This document shows positions 18,268 to 27,216 of a stretch of 64,000 nt of DNA, piece by piece. A model generated the notes under the pieces. That model worked only from the letters and a program-made list of their open reading frames with translations. It did not search any database and was not told the origin of the DNA. Position 1 is the first letter of the stretch. The number at the start of each line of letters is the position of its first letter. The position numbers and the translations under genes are program-made. Source of the DNA: an uncultured Porphyromonadaceae bacterium (lineage in GTDB: Bacteria > Bacteroidota > Bacteroidia > Bacteroidales > Muribaculaceae); contig CALKRW010000062.1 in the NCBI GenBank assembly GCA_937989585.1, forward strand, positions 45,551 to 109,550, in the 5' to 3' direction.

Positions 18268-19479
18268 ATGTCCGGTGAAAAAACTATCAATATGGCTAAT
18301 AAGAAAAAAGTAATGCTCGTCTTCGGCACACGTCCCGAGGCAATCAAGATGGCTCCCCTGGTAAAAAAACTTCAGAGTGAGCCCGAACGCTTTGAGACCA
18401 TTGTCACTGTTACGGGCCAGCACCGTCAAATGCTCGACCAGGTCCTCGGGCTTTTCGACATTACCCCCGATTTCGATCTGGACATAATGCGTCCCGGACA
18501 GGATTTATACGACATCACCGCACGCATACTGACGGGAATGCGTGACGTCCTTGACAAGGCACCTGCCGATATCGTGCTTGTTCACGGCGATACTTCGACG
18601 TCCACTGCCGCCGCGCTTGCTGCTTTCTACCGTCAGATTCCTGTCGGGCACGTCGAGGCCGGACTCCGCACGGGCGATATCTATTCGCCGTGGCCCGAGG
18701 AGATGAACCGTCGCATAACAGGCCGCATAGCCACACTCCATTTCTCACCCACCGAGACAGCCAAGAACAATCTCCTTCGCGAGAATGTCACCGAAGAGAA
18801 TATCCACGTCACCGGCAATACAGTTATCGACGCCCTTCACATGGTGGTCGACAAAATAGATTCCGATCCCGATATTGCTGAAAAACTTAACGATGAACTT
18901 GCGGCAATGGGCTATGACCCTCGTCGTCTGAAAGAAGGACGTCGTCTGGTGCTTATAACCGGACACCGCCGTGAGAACTTCGGTGAAGGATTCCTGAACA
19001 TCTGTAACGCCATACGCGACCTTGCCAAGGCTTACCCTGATGTGGATTTCGTCTATCCTATGCACCTGAATCCCAACGTGCGCCGTCCCATAGCACAGGT
19101 GTTCGGACAGGATAGCGGCAAAGGCGGAGATGAAACCAAGAATGTTGAGCGTCTTGACAATGTTTTCCTGATTGAGCCTCTCGACTATCTGCCTTTCGTC
19201 TACATGATGAAACTGTCATATCTTATTCTTACGGATTCCGGCGGTATTCAGGAGGAAGCACCGTCACTCGGTAAGCCTGTACTGGTAATGCGCACGGTGA
19301 CTGAGCGTCCGGAAGCCCTTGAGGCCGGAACAATCCATCTCGTAGGTACAGACCGCGACCTCATTTACAACACCACCGCACGTTTCCTCAGCGACGAGGA
19401 CTATTACAACGAGCACACACTTCTGGCAAATCCCTACGGAGACGGGAATGCCTGCTCGCGAATCATCGATGCCCTCTAA
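18268..19479 (+). CDS. wecB: UDP-N-acetylglucosamine 2-epimerase (non-hydrolysing)
   Basis: This 403-aa enzyme converts UDP-GlcNAc to UDP-ManNAc. Motifs are LVFGTRPEAIKMAPL at the N-terminus, VLVHGDTSTS near 95, VEAGLRTGDIYSPWPEEMNR near 130 and LTDSGGIQEEAPSLGKPVLVMR near 325. The ATG at 18268 is 1 nt after the wecG stop; an alternative ATG at 18292 (MANKKKVMLVFG) matches the usual WecB N-terminus and may be the true start. It completes the three-gene set that makes and uses UDP-ManNAcA. Confidence 0.92.
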   Translation: MSGEKTINMANKKKVMLVFGTRPEAIKMAPLVKKLQSEPERFETIVTVTGQHRQMLDQVLGLFDITPDFDLDIMRPGQDLYDITARILTGMRDVLDKAPADIVLVHGDTSTSTAAALAAFYRQIPVGHVEAGLRTGDIYSPWPEEMNRRITGRIATLHFSPTETAKNNLLRENVTEENIHVTGNTVIDALHMVVDKIDSDPDIAEKLNDELAAMGYDPRRLKEGRRLVLITGHRRENFGEGFLNICNAIRDLAKAYPDVDFVYPMHLNPNVRRPIAQVFGQDSGKGGDETKNVERLDNVFLIEPLDYLPFVYMMKLSYLILTDSGGIQEEAPSLGKPVLVMRTVTERPEALEAGTIHLVGTDRDLIYNTTARFLSDEDYYNEHTLLANPYGDGNACSRIIDAL

Positions 19480-19566
19480 GCGACCCCACATGCGCTGATA
19501 TAGAATACTCTTAGAGTATGTTTGAACGAAGGACCCCGTGGTCCCTGAAGTTTTCACTAGACTAAA

Positions 19567-20757
19567 ATGCAATTTTACTTCGATTACAATTTACCTGTTA
19601 TCACTTATATACTGCTCGGAGCGGCGCTTCTGTGCCTGCTCTGGCTCATTTTTTTCTATCTCCGTCGCATATCACGCGTGACGCGTGCCGTCAAGGCACA
19701 GGCGGAGGCCGCTGACCAGGCCGAAGGCAACGTGGAGACACAGAATCTGCCTGCGGCATCGATTGTAATCTTCGCCCAGGACCAGTCGTCCTGGCTCGAG
19801 GAACTTCTGCCCGACATTCTCGCTCAGGAATATTCTCCCGGTTTCGAGGTAATCGTAGTCAACGAAGGAGCCTCGGATGCCACACGTGACCTTGTCGAAC
19901 ACCTTGCGCTTGCACATCCCAATCTTTACCTGACCTACACACCTGATGGCGCGCGCAATCTCTCCCGCAAGAAACTGGCGCTGACCATCGGCATAAAGGC
20001 AGCAAAGAATCCAGTAGTCGTGAACATCACGGCCGGTGTGCGAGTCCCTTCGACACACTGGCTGTACAGCATCATGCGCAACTTTGCCGAGACAGGTACG
20101 GAGGTAGTGCTCGGTTACGCCTATCCCTGTGAAGGTGACGGTGCATGGGGCTTCCGCCGCAGGGCATTCGATTACTGTGCCGAGGCTGTCACCTGGCTTA
20201 GTCCTGCAATCGCACGTCATCCTTACCGAGGCATAGAGTATAACCTTGCCTATACCCGTGACATCTTCTTCCGCAACAAGGGTTTCTCCCGCTCTCTTAA
20301 TCTTGTTAACGGCGATGATGACATCTTTATCCATCAGATAGCCGACGGCGACAATACGGTAGTTGAACTTTCGCCCGATTCGATGCTTGTGGCAAACTAC
20401 CGTGACCATCGCGCCGCCCAGGAAGACATGATGCGCCGTCACATCTTTACGTCCAAACGTGTTTCCCGAGGCTCGGCACGGCTTATGACAATAGGTGCGT
20501 GGACGATATGGGTGATCATCGCCCTTGCAGTTTCCGCAGCGCTTGTCCAGCCCATGAACATACTGCCGATTGCTATTGCCGCCCTGATAGTTATCGGTAC
20601 GCTGCTCAGTGTGACACTCGTATGGCGAGGAGTAATGTCAGCACTCCGTTCCCGCCGAATGTTCTGGACATTGCCCCGACTTGCAATGTTCCATCCCCTG
20701 CGCAGGATGACGCTGAAATTCAGGTCGCGGAAAACTCGCCATTATACCTGGAAATAA
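19567..20757 (+). CDS. Membrane-anchored glycosyltransferase, GT2 family
   Basis: This 396-aa protein has an N-terminal TM helix (about residues 13-35), a GT-A domain with ASIVIFAQDQSSWLEELLPDILAQ and VIVVNEGASDATRDLV, and two to three C-terminal TM helices (about 310-360) with a basic tail. A VNGDDDIFI segment may be the metal-binding DXD equivalent. This architecture is common in Bacteroidetes GT2 proteins annotated as poly-beta-GlcNAc-synthase-like. It is the last gene of the locus, 87 nt after wecB, and could act on either the polysaccharide or another envelope glycan. Confidence 0.8.
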   Translation: MQFYFDYNLPVITYILLGAALLCLLWLIFFYLRRISRVTRAVKAQAEAADQAEGNVETQNLPAASIVIFAQDQSSWLEELLPDILAQEYSPGFEVIVVNEGASDATRDLVEHLALAHPNLYLTYTPDGARNLSRKKLALTIGIKAAKNPVVVNITAGVRVPSTHWLYSIMRNFAETGTEVVLGYAYPCEGDGAWGFRRRAFDYCAEAVTWLSPAIARHPYRGIEYNLAYTRDIFFRNKGFSRSLNLVNGDDDIFIHQIADGDNTVVELSPDSMLVANYRDHRAAQEDMMRRHIFTSKRVSRGSARLMTIGAWTIWVIIALAVSAALVQPMNILPIAIAALIVIGTLLSVTLVWRGVMSALRSRRMFWTLPRLAMFHPLRRMTLKFRSRKTRHYTWK

Positions 20758-21094
20758 TTCATTCAACAATGTCAATGTACTCTTGCTCCCGGCAGACAGG
20801 ATGCCGTCTGCCAAGGGTGTAGAAGGGTGTTCCGTCTTCCGAAGGCGGATGCGAAGGTCAATGCCAATCTTTTTGAGATTAGCCGTTTAAACGACAATGC
20901 GTTAGTATTTAATCATTTGCCTAAGAAAGGCGGATGACTTGGATGTTGTGGATTTGTGGCTAAAAACATAGTGATGATTGTTTAAGGTTCTTGATTGATT
21001 CTAAATTCCTTGTCTGTCTTTATCTTTTATTTGTCCTTTCGGATCCCATAATTCCGCTGCAAAGATACAACACCTGTCCAGTGATTCTCCTCCA

Positions 21095-21117
21095 CCGTCT
21101 GAATAGATTGGCAAAAA
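21095..21117 (-). repeat. Inverted copy A of a 23-bp box
   Basis: This 23-bp sequence (minus-strand core GCCAATCTATTCAGACGG, preceded by five T) is identical to 56945-56967 on the plus strand. In both copies, exactly 27 nt separate it from TATnTTTGCAGCG. It occurs nowhere else that I noticed. Confidence 0.8.
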
Positions 21118-21195
21118 TTAAAAAAAAATTTGTTAGGTTTGTATTTTGGGATAGCATTGAAGGAGTTATTATGATTTAACAATGGACGATTAAAG

Positions 21196-21222
21196 GAAAA
21201 GCCTGCCCCAAATGGACAGGCC
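21196..21222 (-). terminator. Rho-independent terminator of the radical SAM gene
   Basis: On the minus strand, GCCTGTCC-ATTTG-GGGCAGGC forms an 8-bp stem (one G-T pair), followed by TTTTCCTTT. It lies ~55 nt past the stop codon of the radical SAM gene. Confidence 0.7.
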
Positions 21223-21275
21223 AGACAGGACTGAAATCTTCACAGATGCCATATCCTGTTGCGGTAGGCTTTCAG

Positions 21276-22133
21276 TTATTTTTCAGGGGACCGGGCAATC
21301 GCTTTGTCAAACTCACGGAGTATCGCTGTTTTGTCATCCGGCAATGCTCCAGTGATGGGTACCGTATTGGAAATATGATGTCCGAGAAGGTTGACTCGAA
21401 TTTTCAGTCTGTCAATGAGCGTCCGCATTTCCATCAGCCGCTCAATCTCAGGCTCCTCTACATATGTGCCGTCCAGAACCTCCTGGTATAATTGGGATTC
21501 CGGGAATATAGTCAGTGAAACGATATTGATGATGCAGGGATGAAGTTTGTTCAATACATCTGCTGTTGCTATCGCACTTGCCTCGCCATTGTCCTTTCCT
21601 CCGAGACCGTTTAGATAAAACACATTGTAGCGTATTCCTGCCTCGTCAAGTTTTGAGAGTTGTTCGAGGATATCGGAGGCATGATAGCCTTTATTCATTC
21701 TCTCTAATGTCGGGTCATGGGCGGTCTCGATGCCGATGTTTATGCCGTCAAGTTTCAGATGATGGAGATTCTTCAGTTCCTCAACCGACTTGGGAGATAT
21801 GTCCGTGACACGGGCGAACATCCCGAATGAAACCATGTGATGAAGATATTTTCTCAACAATAGTGCCACATCCATCAGTTTGTTGTAACTCAATGCGAAT
21901 GGATTTGCCCCGGTGAGATAGACGCGTCGGGCTCGCGGCTGCCACTGGCGGATAACTTTCAGGTCTTCCTCTACCTCTGAAAGCGGTGACATACGGAAAG
22001 GCGTGCCGTGATAAAGGCTGCAAAACTTGCACTTGTGCCATGTGCAGCCTGAGGTGAGTTGCAGAAGTTGTGAGCCGGCTTCGTATGGCGGTCGCCAGAC
22101 CTGGCCTGTGAAATGTAGTTCCGGATATATCAT
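21276..22133 (-). CDS. Radical SAM protein with CX4CX2C cluster motif
   Basis: This 285-aa enzyme starts at the ATG read from 22133; an upstream TTG in frame is less likely. Residues near 22-30 read CTWHKCKFC, an Fe4S4-binding triad with CX4CX2C spacing instead of the canonical CX3CX2C. This spacing is known in a subgroup of B12-independent radical SAM proteins of the COG1032 type, where SGCTxxxCxFCSxY is usual. YLTGANPFALS and INIGIETAHDPTLERMNKG are the expected glycine-rich SAM-contact segments. Substrate unknown. It is transcribed divergently from an HxlR regulator. Confidence 0.8.
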   Translation of the reverse strand: MIYPELHFTGQVWRPPYEAGSQLLQLTSGCTWHKCKFCSLYHGTPFRMSPLSEVEEDLKVIRQWQPRARRVYLTGANPFALSYNKLMDVALLLRKYLHHMVSFGMFARVTDISPKSVEELKNLHHLKLDGINIGIETAHDPTLERMNKGYHASDILEQLSKLDEAGIRYNVFYLNGLGGKDNGEASAIATADVLNKLHPCIINIVSLTIFPESQLYQEVLDGTYVEEPEIERLMEMRTLIDRLKIRVNLLGHHISNTVPITGALPDDKTAILREFDKAIARSPEK

Positions 22134-22198
22134 AACTCGATGTTTTTTGTTAATTTTGTGATGCAAAATTAGGTGATAGACTGAGGCAAAGCAACAAC

Positions 22199-22232
22199 TT
22201 ACCGAAAGGTTTGACCCTTACCTGAAAGTTTG
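22199..22232. promoter_or_regulatory. Direct-repeat operator candidate upstream of the HxlR gene
   Basis: TTACCGAAAGGTTTG (22199-22213) and TTACCTGAAAGTTTG (22218-22232) match at 12 of 15 positions with a 19-nt period, about two helical turns. They end 36 nt before the regulator ATG. HxlR-type repressors commonly bind next to their own promoter; binding here is inferred. Confidence 0.45.
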
Positions 22233-22268
22233 TCTTGCTCGTTATCAGCCTGTTCTGCAAGACCGGAT

Positions 22269-22625
22269 ATGGCAAAAAAACTGGACTACGAATATTGCAA
22301 GGCTGCCCCGATGCTCGAATGGCTCGGCAACAAGTGGGCGCTGGTGGTTCTCGTGAAGATTTCCGGGAACGAGCCGGTGCGCTTCAATGAATTGTACCGT
22401 AACATTCCGTCGGTATCGGAGAAGGTGCTGGCGCAGGTACTCCGTCAGTTGACGACCGACGGCATAATCCGCCGCGAGCTGTTCCCTGACGTGCCGCCTC
22501 GCACGGAATATTCCGTCACTGACTTCGGCAGAACACTTTTGCCCCACGTCGAAGCCCTCATAAACTGGGGGCGTGACAACTTCGACACCATAATGTCAAA
22601 CCGCAAAAAACATAACAATGAGTAA
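22269..22625 (+). CDS. HxlR-family winged-helix transcriptional regulator
   Basis: This 118-aa regulator starts at the ATG at 22269; an earlier TTG adds an unrelated N-terminus. It shows the HxlR pattern: a Cys near the N-terminus (YEYCKAAPMLEWLGNKWALVVL), recognition helix SEKVLAQVLRQLTTDGIIRRE and wing PPRTEYSVTDFG. Many HxlR/YodB members sense quinones or electrophiles through the N-terminal Cys, and Cys9 is in that position. It overlaps the DJ-1 gene by 8 nt and heads a redox operon. Confidence 0.87.
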   Translation: MAKKLDYEYCKAAPMLEWLGNKWALVVLVKISGNEPVRFNELYRNIPSVSEKVLAQVLRQLTTDGIIRRELFPDVPPRTEYSVTDFGRTLLPHVEALINWGRDNFDTIMSNRKKHNNE

Positions 22626-23229
22626 CGAAATCCTTTATATCCTTCTCCCGGACTTCGCGGCGCATGAGGTTGTGTACCTCGCACAAGCAATCGCATCCGA
22701 TGAGTATGCGCTGAAAGAAAATCCCAGATATGTCAACAAGATTGTCGCTCCGACAATGGAGCCGGTTAAGTCCATAGGCGGCTTCCGAACATTGCCGGAC
22801 TATTCGTTTGACACGATGCCCGACGATTATGCGGCGTTGGTGCTTATTGGTGGCTTCGGATGGAGCACACCGATTGCGAAACTTGTAGAGCCGATTGTGA
22901 AGACAGCCATTGAAAAAGGCAAGATTGTCGGCGCTGTCTGCAACGGAGTCTCGTTCATGGCAAAAGGTGGATTCCTAAATAATGTGAGGCACACCGGCAA
23001 TGGATTGGAGCAACTGAAATTATGGGGAGGTGAGAGCTATACCAATCCTGATGGATATATCCACGCACAGGCGGTAAGCGACAATAACATCATCACAGCC
23101 AACGGATCCGCGACTCTTGAATTTGCAAAGGAATTGCTTCTGCTGCTTGAGAACGATACGCCCGAGCGAATCGAAATGTACTATCAGTTCAACAAACAGG
23201 GATTCTGTGCATTATTTCCGGAGAATTAG
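22618..23229 (+). CDS. DJ-1/PfpI-family protein
   Basis: This 203-aa protein has the class-I glutamine-amidotransferase-like fold. The conserved nucleophile is the Cys in GKIVGAVCNGVSF near residue 107, followed by the usual glycine-rich LLIGGFGWS-type segment upstream (ALVLIGGFGW). Family members include glyoxalases, chaperones and stress hydrolases; the precise activity is not readable. The ATG lies inside the regulator's 3' end. With HxlR control, a role in carbonyl or electrophile stress is a reasonable inference. Confidence 0.85.
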   Translation: MSNEILYILLPDFAAHEVVYLAQAIASDEYALKENPRYVNKIVAPTMEPVKSIGGFRTLPDYSFDTMPDDYAALVLIGGFGWSTPIAKLVEPIVKTAIEKGKIVGAVCNGVSFMAKGGFLNNVRHTGNGLEQLKLWGGESYTNPDGYIHAQAVSDNNIITANGSATLEFAKELLLLLENDTPERIEMYYQFNKQGFCALFPEN

Positions 23230-23239
23230 GAAGAAGCCT

Positions 23240-23371
23240 ATGGCAACAGCCTCCAAGATAACGCATATCCCGGAACAGTTCTTCACGGTTACAATCAAGG
23301 AACTGCCTGATGAAAACTTTGGAATCGGCGGTAAGTCCATCAATGAGATTAAACGCAACTATAAACCATGA
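23240..23371 (+). pseudogene. Truncated tautomerase-like remnant (43 codons)
   Basis: The 43-aa product resembles only the second half of 4-oxalocrotonate-tautomerase-like proteins: TVTIKELPDENFGIGGK matches the usual V-I-I-(D/K)-E-(V/L)-P-x-(E/N)-(N/F)-(W/F)-G-I-G-G-K segment. The first ~25 residues, including the catalytic N-terminal Pro, are absent; the preceding gene ends only 10 nt before the ATG, leaving no room. The reading frame is open and overlaps the next gene by 4 nt (ATGA), so it may still be translated. It is either a deletion remnant or a minimal derivative. Confidence 0.5.
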
Positions 23372-23937
23372 AGGTAGTCGGAATTAACGGAAGTTCACGC
23401 AAGGACGGCAACACGGCCATCATTATCGGCAAAGTCTTTGATGAACTGAACAAAGAAGGCATTGAGACTGAGCTGATACAGTTGGCTGATTATGAGATTC
23501 AGCCATGCAGAGGATGTTTCGCCTGCAAAGGTCGTGGTAACTGTGTGTTTACCAAAGACAATTTTACGGAGATATTCAGCAGTATTGTCATGGCTGATGG
23601 CATAATACTTGGCTCCCCGGTCTATTCCGCCGACGTTTCGGCCAAAATGAAAGCTTTTTTGGAGCGTGGAGGCGTTGTCGTAGCAACCAATCCCGGGCTT
23701 CTTCGCCATAAAATAGGAGCCTCGGTTGCTGCGGTGCGTCGTGGCGGCGGGATGACAACTGTCGATACCATGAACCATTTTATGCTCAATAAAGAGATGA
23801 TTGTTGTTGGCTCGACATACTGGAATATGGTTTACGGCAAGAATATCGGAGATGTGCTCAGCGATGACGAAGGCATGGCAAATATGCGCAATCTTGGAGA
23901 AAATATGGCTTGGCTCATAAAACGGTTAAAGGATTGA
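23368..23937 (+). CDS. Flavodoxin-like NAD(P)H-dependent FMN reductase
   Basis: This 189-aa protein has the phosphate-binding loop GSSRKDGNTA at residues 8-17 and the flavin-site segment LGSPVYSADVSAKMKAFLER. A Cys-rich motif PCRGCFACKGRGNC (near 47-60) is typical of iron-sulfur-flavoprotein/multimeric-flavodoxin relatives. It likely reduces quinones, azo compounds or other electrophiles using FMN. It is the last gene of the HxlR operon, starting within the stop of the tautomerase remnant. Confidence 0.85.
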   Translation: MKVVGINGSSRKDGNTAIIIGKVFDELNKEGIETELIQLADYEIQPCRGCFACKGRGNCVFTKDNFTEIFSSIVMADGIILGSPVYSADVSAKMKAFLERGGVVVATNPGLLRHKIGASVAAVRRGGGMTTVDTMNHFMLNKEMIVVGSTYWNMVYGKNIGDVLSDDEGMANMRNLGENMAWLIKRLKD

Positions 23938-24357
23938 ACTATGGAAAGTGTTTCCGATGGGTCCGACAACTTATAATCCTGATTGACCGGAACGGCCTGA
24001 TGAAGAGATATTGTATCTTTCAACTTTGCTGAGAGATTACAGTCCGATTATCAATCATATAGTAAGCACCGCCATTCCAAATATCCAAGTGTAGCATCTC
24101 TGCAAACAGAATCTTTTTAATATGTCATAAAATACATCCCGCACCGCTCACCCTCAGACCAGGGCTTCTGCGTTACGGTCTGCGACTGTAAAAGTACAAA
24201 TAAAAATTGATGTGGCAATAAGTTGTGTCGAAAACATAAAAAAGTATTATAAAATATTCTGCGCTTGACTGTTGACTATAAAGATACTTGGTATAGAAAC
24301 TGGACTTTGATAATTGGGAAAAAAATCGTAATTTTGGCATTGAATATACCCCTAACC
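23938..24357. other. Intergenic region before topoisomerase IV subunit A
   Basis: These 420 nt hold no convincing gene or RNA. The only supported element is the promoter at 24306-24336. Confidence 0.6.
24306..24336 (+). promoter_or_regulatory. Bacteroidetes promoter of parC; fixes its start
   Basis: TTTG at 24306-24309 and TAATTTTG at 24329-24336 are 19 nt apart. Transcription would begin near 24343, so the in-frame codons from 24265 onward are upstream of the transcript and the ATG at 24358 is the start. The leader is very short (~15 nt). Confidence 0.65.
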
Positions 24358-27156
24358 ATGAGTAAAACCGAAGATTACAATCCCGATAAAGAAGAACTGA
24401 AAGACGACGGCGTTGAAAACGACGGCATCAATAATGCCGAAGAAAATGATGCCGAGTATATCGAAGATATTGATAAAGTGGACATTCGCGATGACGAGAA
24501 CGAAGAGGCCGAGGAAGAGTATGTGCCTGAAGGCGCACCTTCTCCCGCCAAGCCTTACACCGCGGCCGAAGACGTTGTGCGCCACAGGCTGAACGGCATG
24601 TATCAGTCGTGGTTTCTCGAATATGCCTCGTATGTCATTCTCGAGCGTGCAGTGCCACATATAGACGACGGACTGAAACCCGTGCAGCGCCGAATACTCC
24701 ACTCGATGAAGACGCTTGACGACGGGCGGTTCAACAAGGTGGCGAACATCGTGGGCAACACCATGCAGTATCACCCGCACGGCGATGCCTCGATCAACGA
24801 CGCCCTCGTGCAACTGGGACAGAAGGATCTTCTGGTCGAGACGCAGGGAAACTGGGGTAACATTCTGACAGGCGCGTCGGCTGCTGCTGGACGTTATATC
24901 GAGGCCCGTCTGTCGCCATTCGCGCTGGAGACACTGTATAACGACAAGGTTACCGACTGGACGGTGTCATACGACGGACGCAAGCCCGAGCCTGTGACAT
25001 TGCCCTCGAAATTTCCTCTGCTTCTGGTGCAGGGAGCCGAGGGTATCGCCGTTGGCCTTTCGTCGAAGATACTTCCGCATAACTTCAATGAGATTATCGA
25101 TGCGGCTGTTGCTTATCTTTCGGGCGAGGATTTCGAACTGCTTCCCGACTTCCCGACGGGGGGCTTCATAGACGTGTCACGTTACAACGACGGACAGCGT
25201 GGCGGCGCACTCCGCATCCGCGGCAAAATCGAGAAGGTTGACAACAAGACCCTGGCTGTCACTGAGATTCCTTACGGCAAGACAACGCCGGTGGTAATCG
25301 ACTCGATTCTCAAGGCCATGGACAAGGGCAAAATCAAGGTCCGCAAGGTCGAGGACCATACAGCCGAGAATGCCCGCATCATTGTAAGCCTGATACCCGG
25401 CACATCGTCTGACAAGACCATCGACGCGCTATATGCCTTCACCGACTGCGAGGTCAGCGTATCACCCAACTGCTGCGTCATCGACAACCAGCATCCGAGG
25501 TTCCTTGGCGTCAGCGACGTGCTGAAACACAGTGCCGACAGGACCCGCGACATCCTTCGAGCCGAACTCGAGATACAACTCAACGAGGTCGGCGAGAAAC
25601 TGATGTTCGCCTCGCTCGAGAAATACTTCATCGAGAAACGAATATATAAGGACAAGGCATACGAGGAGGCTCCGGACCTTGACACCGCAATCGCACACAT
25701 CGACTCACGTCTCGAGCCTATCAAGAAGAAACTGATACGCGAGGTCACCCGCGACGACATATTACGTCTGCTCGAGATACGCATGAAGCGAATCCTCAAG
25801 TTCAACGCATTCGAGGCAGACCGACTGATAGAGGACTACAACAATCGTATCGCCGAACTCAAAGATCAACTCGCCAACATCACGGACTACACCATACAGT
25901 GGTTCAAGGCTCTCAAGGAGAAGTACGGGGCGAACTTCCCGCGCCGTACGGTTGTCAGGTCGTTCGAGAACATCAAGGCGGCCGCCGTGGCTGATGTGAA
26001 CGAGAAACTGTACATCAACCGCGAGGAAGGATTCATCGGAACGGGACTGAAGAAGGACGAGTATCTATTCCCGTGTTCATCGCTGGACGATGTAATCATA
26101 TTCTACCGCGACGGACGTTACAAGGTTGTCAAGGTCGCGGACAAACTATCGGTGGGCAAGGGCATCATACATATCTCTGTGTTCAAACCCAAGGATAAGC
26201 GCAAGGTCTACAACGTAATATATCAGAACGGCAAGAACGGCGCATACTTCATGAAGCGCTTCAATGTGACGAACATAATCCGCGGACATGAGTATAACCT
26301 CACGCAGGAAGAGCCCGGAAGCCGCGTATGCTGGTTCTCGGCCAATCCAAACGGCGAGGCAGAGGTCGTGAAGGTTACACTCAAGCCGCGTCAGAGACTC
26401 AAGTCACTGCAGATTGACGTCGACTTCTCGAAACTCGCAATCAAGGGCCGTGCCGCAATGGGCAATCTTGTGACCCGCAATGAGGTTCACCGTTTCGCCC
26501 TGAAAGAAAAGGGTACCTCGACTCTCGGTGGACTCGACGTATGGTACGATCCCGACGTAATGCGCCTGAACTACGAAGGCCGCGGACAATACCTCGGGGA
26601 ATTCCATGGTAATGACCAGGTTCTTGTCATACTTGCCGACGGCGAATATTATACAACTTCATTTGAGGCAACAAATCACTACGAAGGAAAGATACTGCGC
26701 ATAGAGAAATTCCAGCCCAACAAAGTCTGGACCGCAATACTCAACGATGCAGGGCAGGGCTATCCGTATCTGAAACGCTTCACGCTCGAGTCATCTTCCA
26801 GACCGCAAAGATTTGTAGGGGACGACAACCGGTCGACGCTGATTGCTCTAAGCGACAAAGCGGGCGCACGTTTCGAACTGACATTCGGAGGGCATGATTC
26901 CTTCCGCGAGCCGGTCATCATTGAAGTCCCTGACTTTATCGGCGTCAAGTCCTTCAAGGCACGCGGCAAGCGACTGACGACATGGGAACTCGACAAGGTT
27001 ACGGAACTCGAGCCGATCGAGGTGCCTGAAGACCAGTTGCCGGGCGATACAGAGGCAGACCTTGATACAGATTCCGATGTCCGCGAAGTGCTTGAGCCCG
27101 ACCGAAGCGACGAGGAAATACGTGATGAGATAAACGGTCAGGAACGTCTGTTCTGA
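24358..27156 (+). CDS. parC: DNA topoisomerase IV / gyrase subunit A
   Basis: This 932-aa type IIA topoisomerase subunit breaks and rejoins DNA. The first ~75 residues are an acidic, low-complexity extension (runs of Glu/Asp). The catalytic core starts around RRILHSMKTLDDGRFNKVANIVG, and the active-site Tyr is in AAAGRYIEARLSPF (near residue 180). The C-terminal half holds beta-pinwheel-like repeats and another acidic tail. Absence of a GyrA box and the diverged active-site neighbourhood favour a ParC-type subunit. No parE gene is adjacent in this window. Confidence 0.88.
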   Translation: MSKTEDYNPDKEELKDDGVENDGINNAEENDAEYIEDIDKVDIRDDENEEAEEEYVPEGAPSPAKPYTAAEDVVRHRLNGMYQSWFLEYASYVILERAVPHIDDGLKPVQRRILHSMKTLDDGRFNKVANIVGNTMQYHPHGDASINDALVQLGQKDLLVETQGNWGNILTGASAAAGRYIEARLSPFALETLYNDKVTDWTVSYDGRKPEPVTLPSKFPLLLVQGAEGIAVGLSSKILPHNFNEIIDAAVAYLSGEDFELLPDFPTGGFIDVSRYNDGQRGGALRIRGKIEKVDNKTLAVTEIPYGKTTPVVIDSILKAMDKGKIKVRKVEDHTAENARIIVSLIPGTSSDKTIDALYAFTDCEVSVSPNCCVIDNQHPRFLGVSDVLKHSADRTRDILRAELEIQLNEVGEKLMFASLEKYFIEKRIYKDKAYEEAPDLDTAIAHIDSRLEPIKKKLIREVTRDDILRLLEIRMKRILKFNAFEADRLIEDYNNRIAELKDQLANITDYTIQWFKALKEKYGANFPRRTVVRSFENIKAAAVADVNEKLYINREEGFIGTGLKKDEYLFPCSSLDDVIIFYRDGRYKVVKVADKLSVGKGIIHISVFKPKDKRKVYNVIYQNGKNGAYFMKRFNVTNIIRGHEYNLTQEEPGSRVCWFSANPNGEAEVVKVTLKPRQRLKSLQIDVDFSKLAIKGRAAMGNLVTRNEVHRFALKEKGTSTLGGLDVWYDPDVMRLNYEGRGQYLGEFHGNDQVLVILADGEYYTTSFEATNHYEGKILRIEKFQPNKVWTAILNDAGQGYPYLKRFTLESSSRPQRFVGDDNRSTLIALSDKAGARFELTFGGHDSFREPVIIEVPDFIGVKSFKARGKRLTTWELDKVTELEPIEVPEDQLPGDTEADLDTDSDVREVLEPDRSDEEIRDEINGQERLF

Positions 27157-27216
27157 TTTTTCCGTTAAATTGGTCGGGGGATAATTTCATGCCGTTAAAA
27201 GTAAAATGAACCAATC

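Larger units (their letters stand above)
20758..21275. other. Gene-poor intergenic region with repeated element A
   Basis: No complete gene is visible in these 518 nt. The minus strand contains a 23-bp box (21095-21117), a -7-like TATCTTTGCAGC (21056-21067), two short open stretches that share a CATCCGCCTT core, and a 32-codon start-less reading frame (20762-20857) ending at 20759. A hairpin GGCAGAC...GTCTGCC (20791-20812) lies inside that frame. It may be a decayed gene or a non-coding transcript. Confidence 0.5.

Noticed and set aside
19672..20442. 256-aa minus-strand open frame
   Set aside because: Antisense to the GT2 gene and without recognisable domains.
24265..24357. N-terminal extension of parC
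   Set aside because: The promoter at 24306-24336 lies inside it, so the codons would not be transcribed in frame from a native start.
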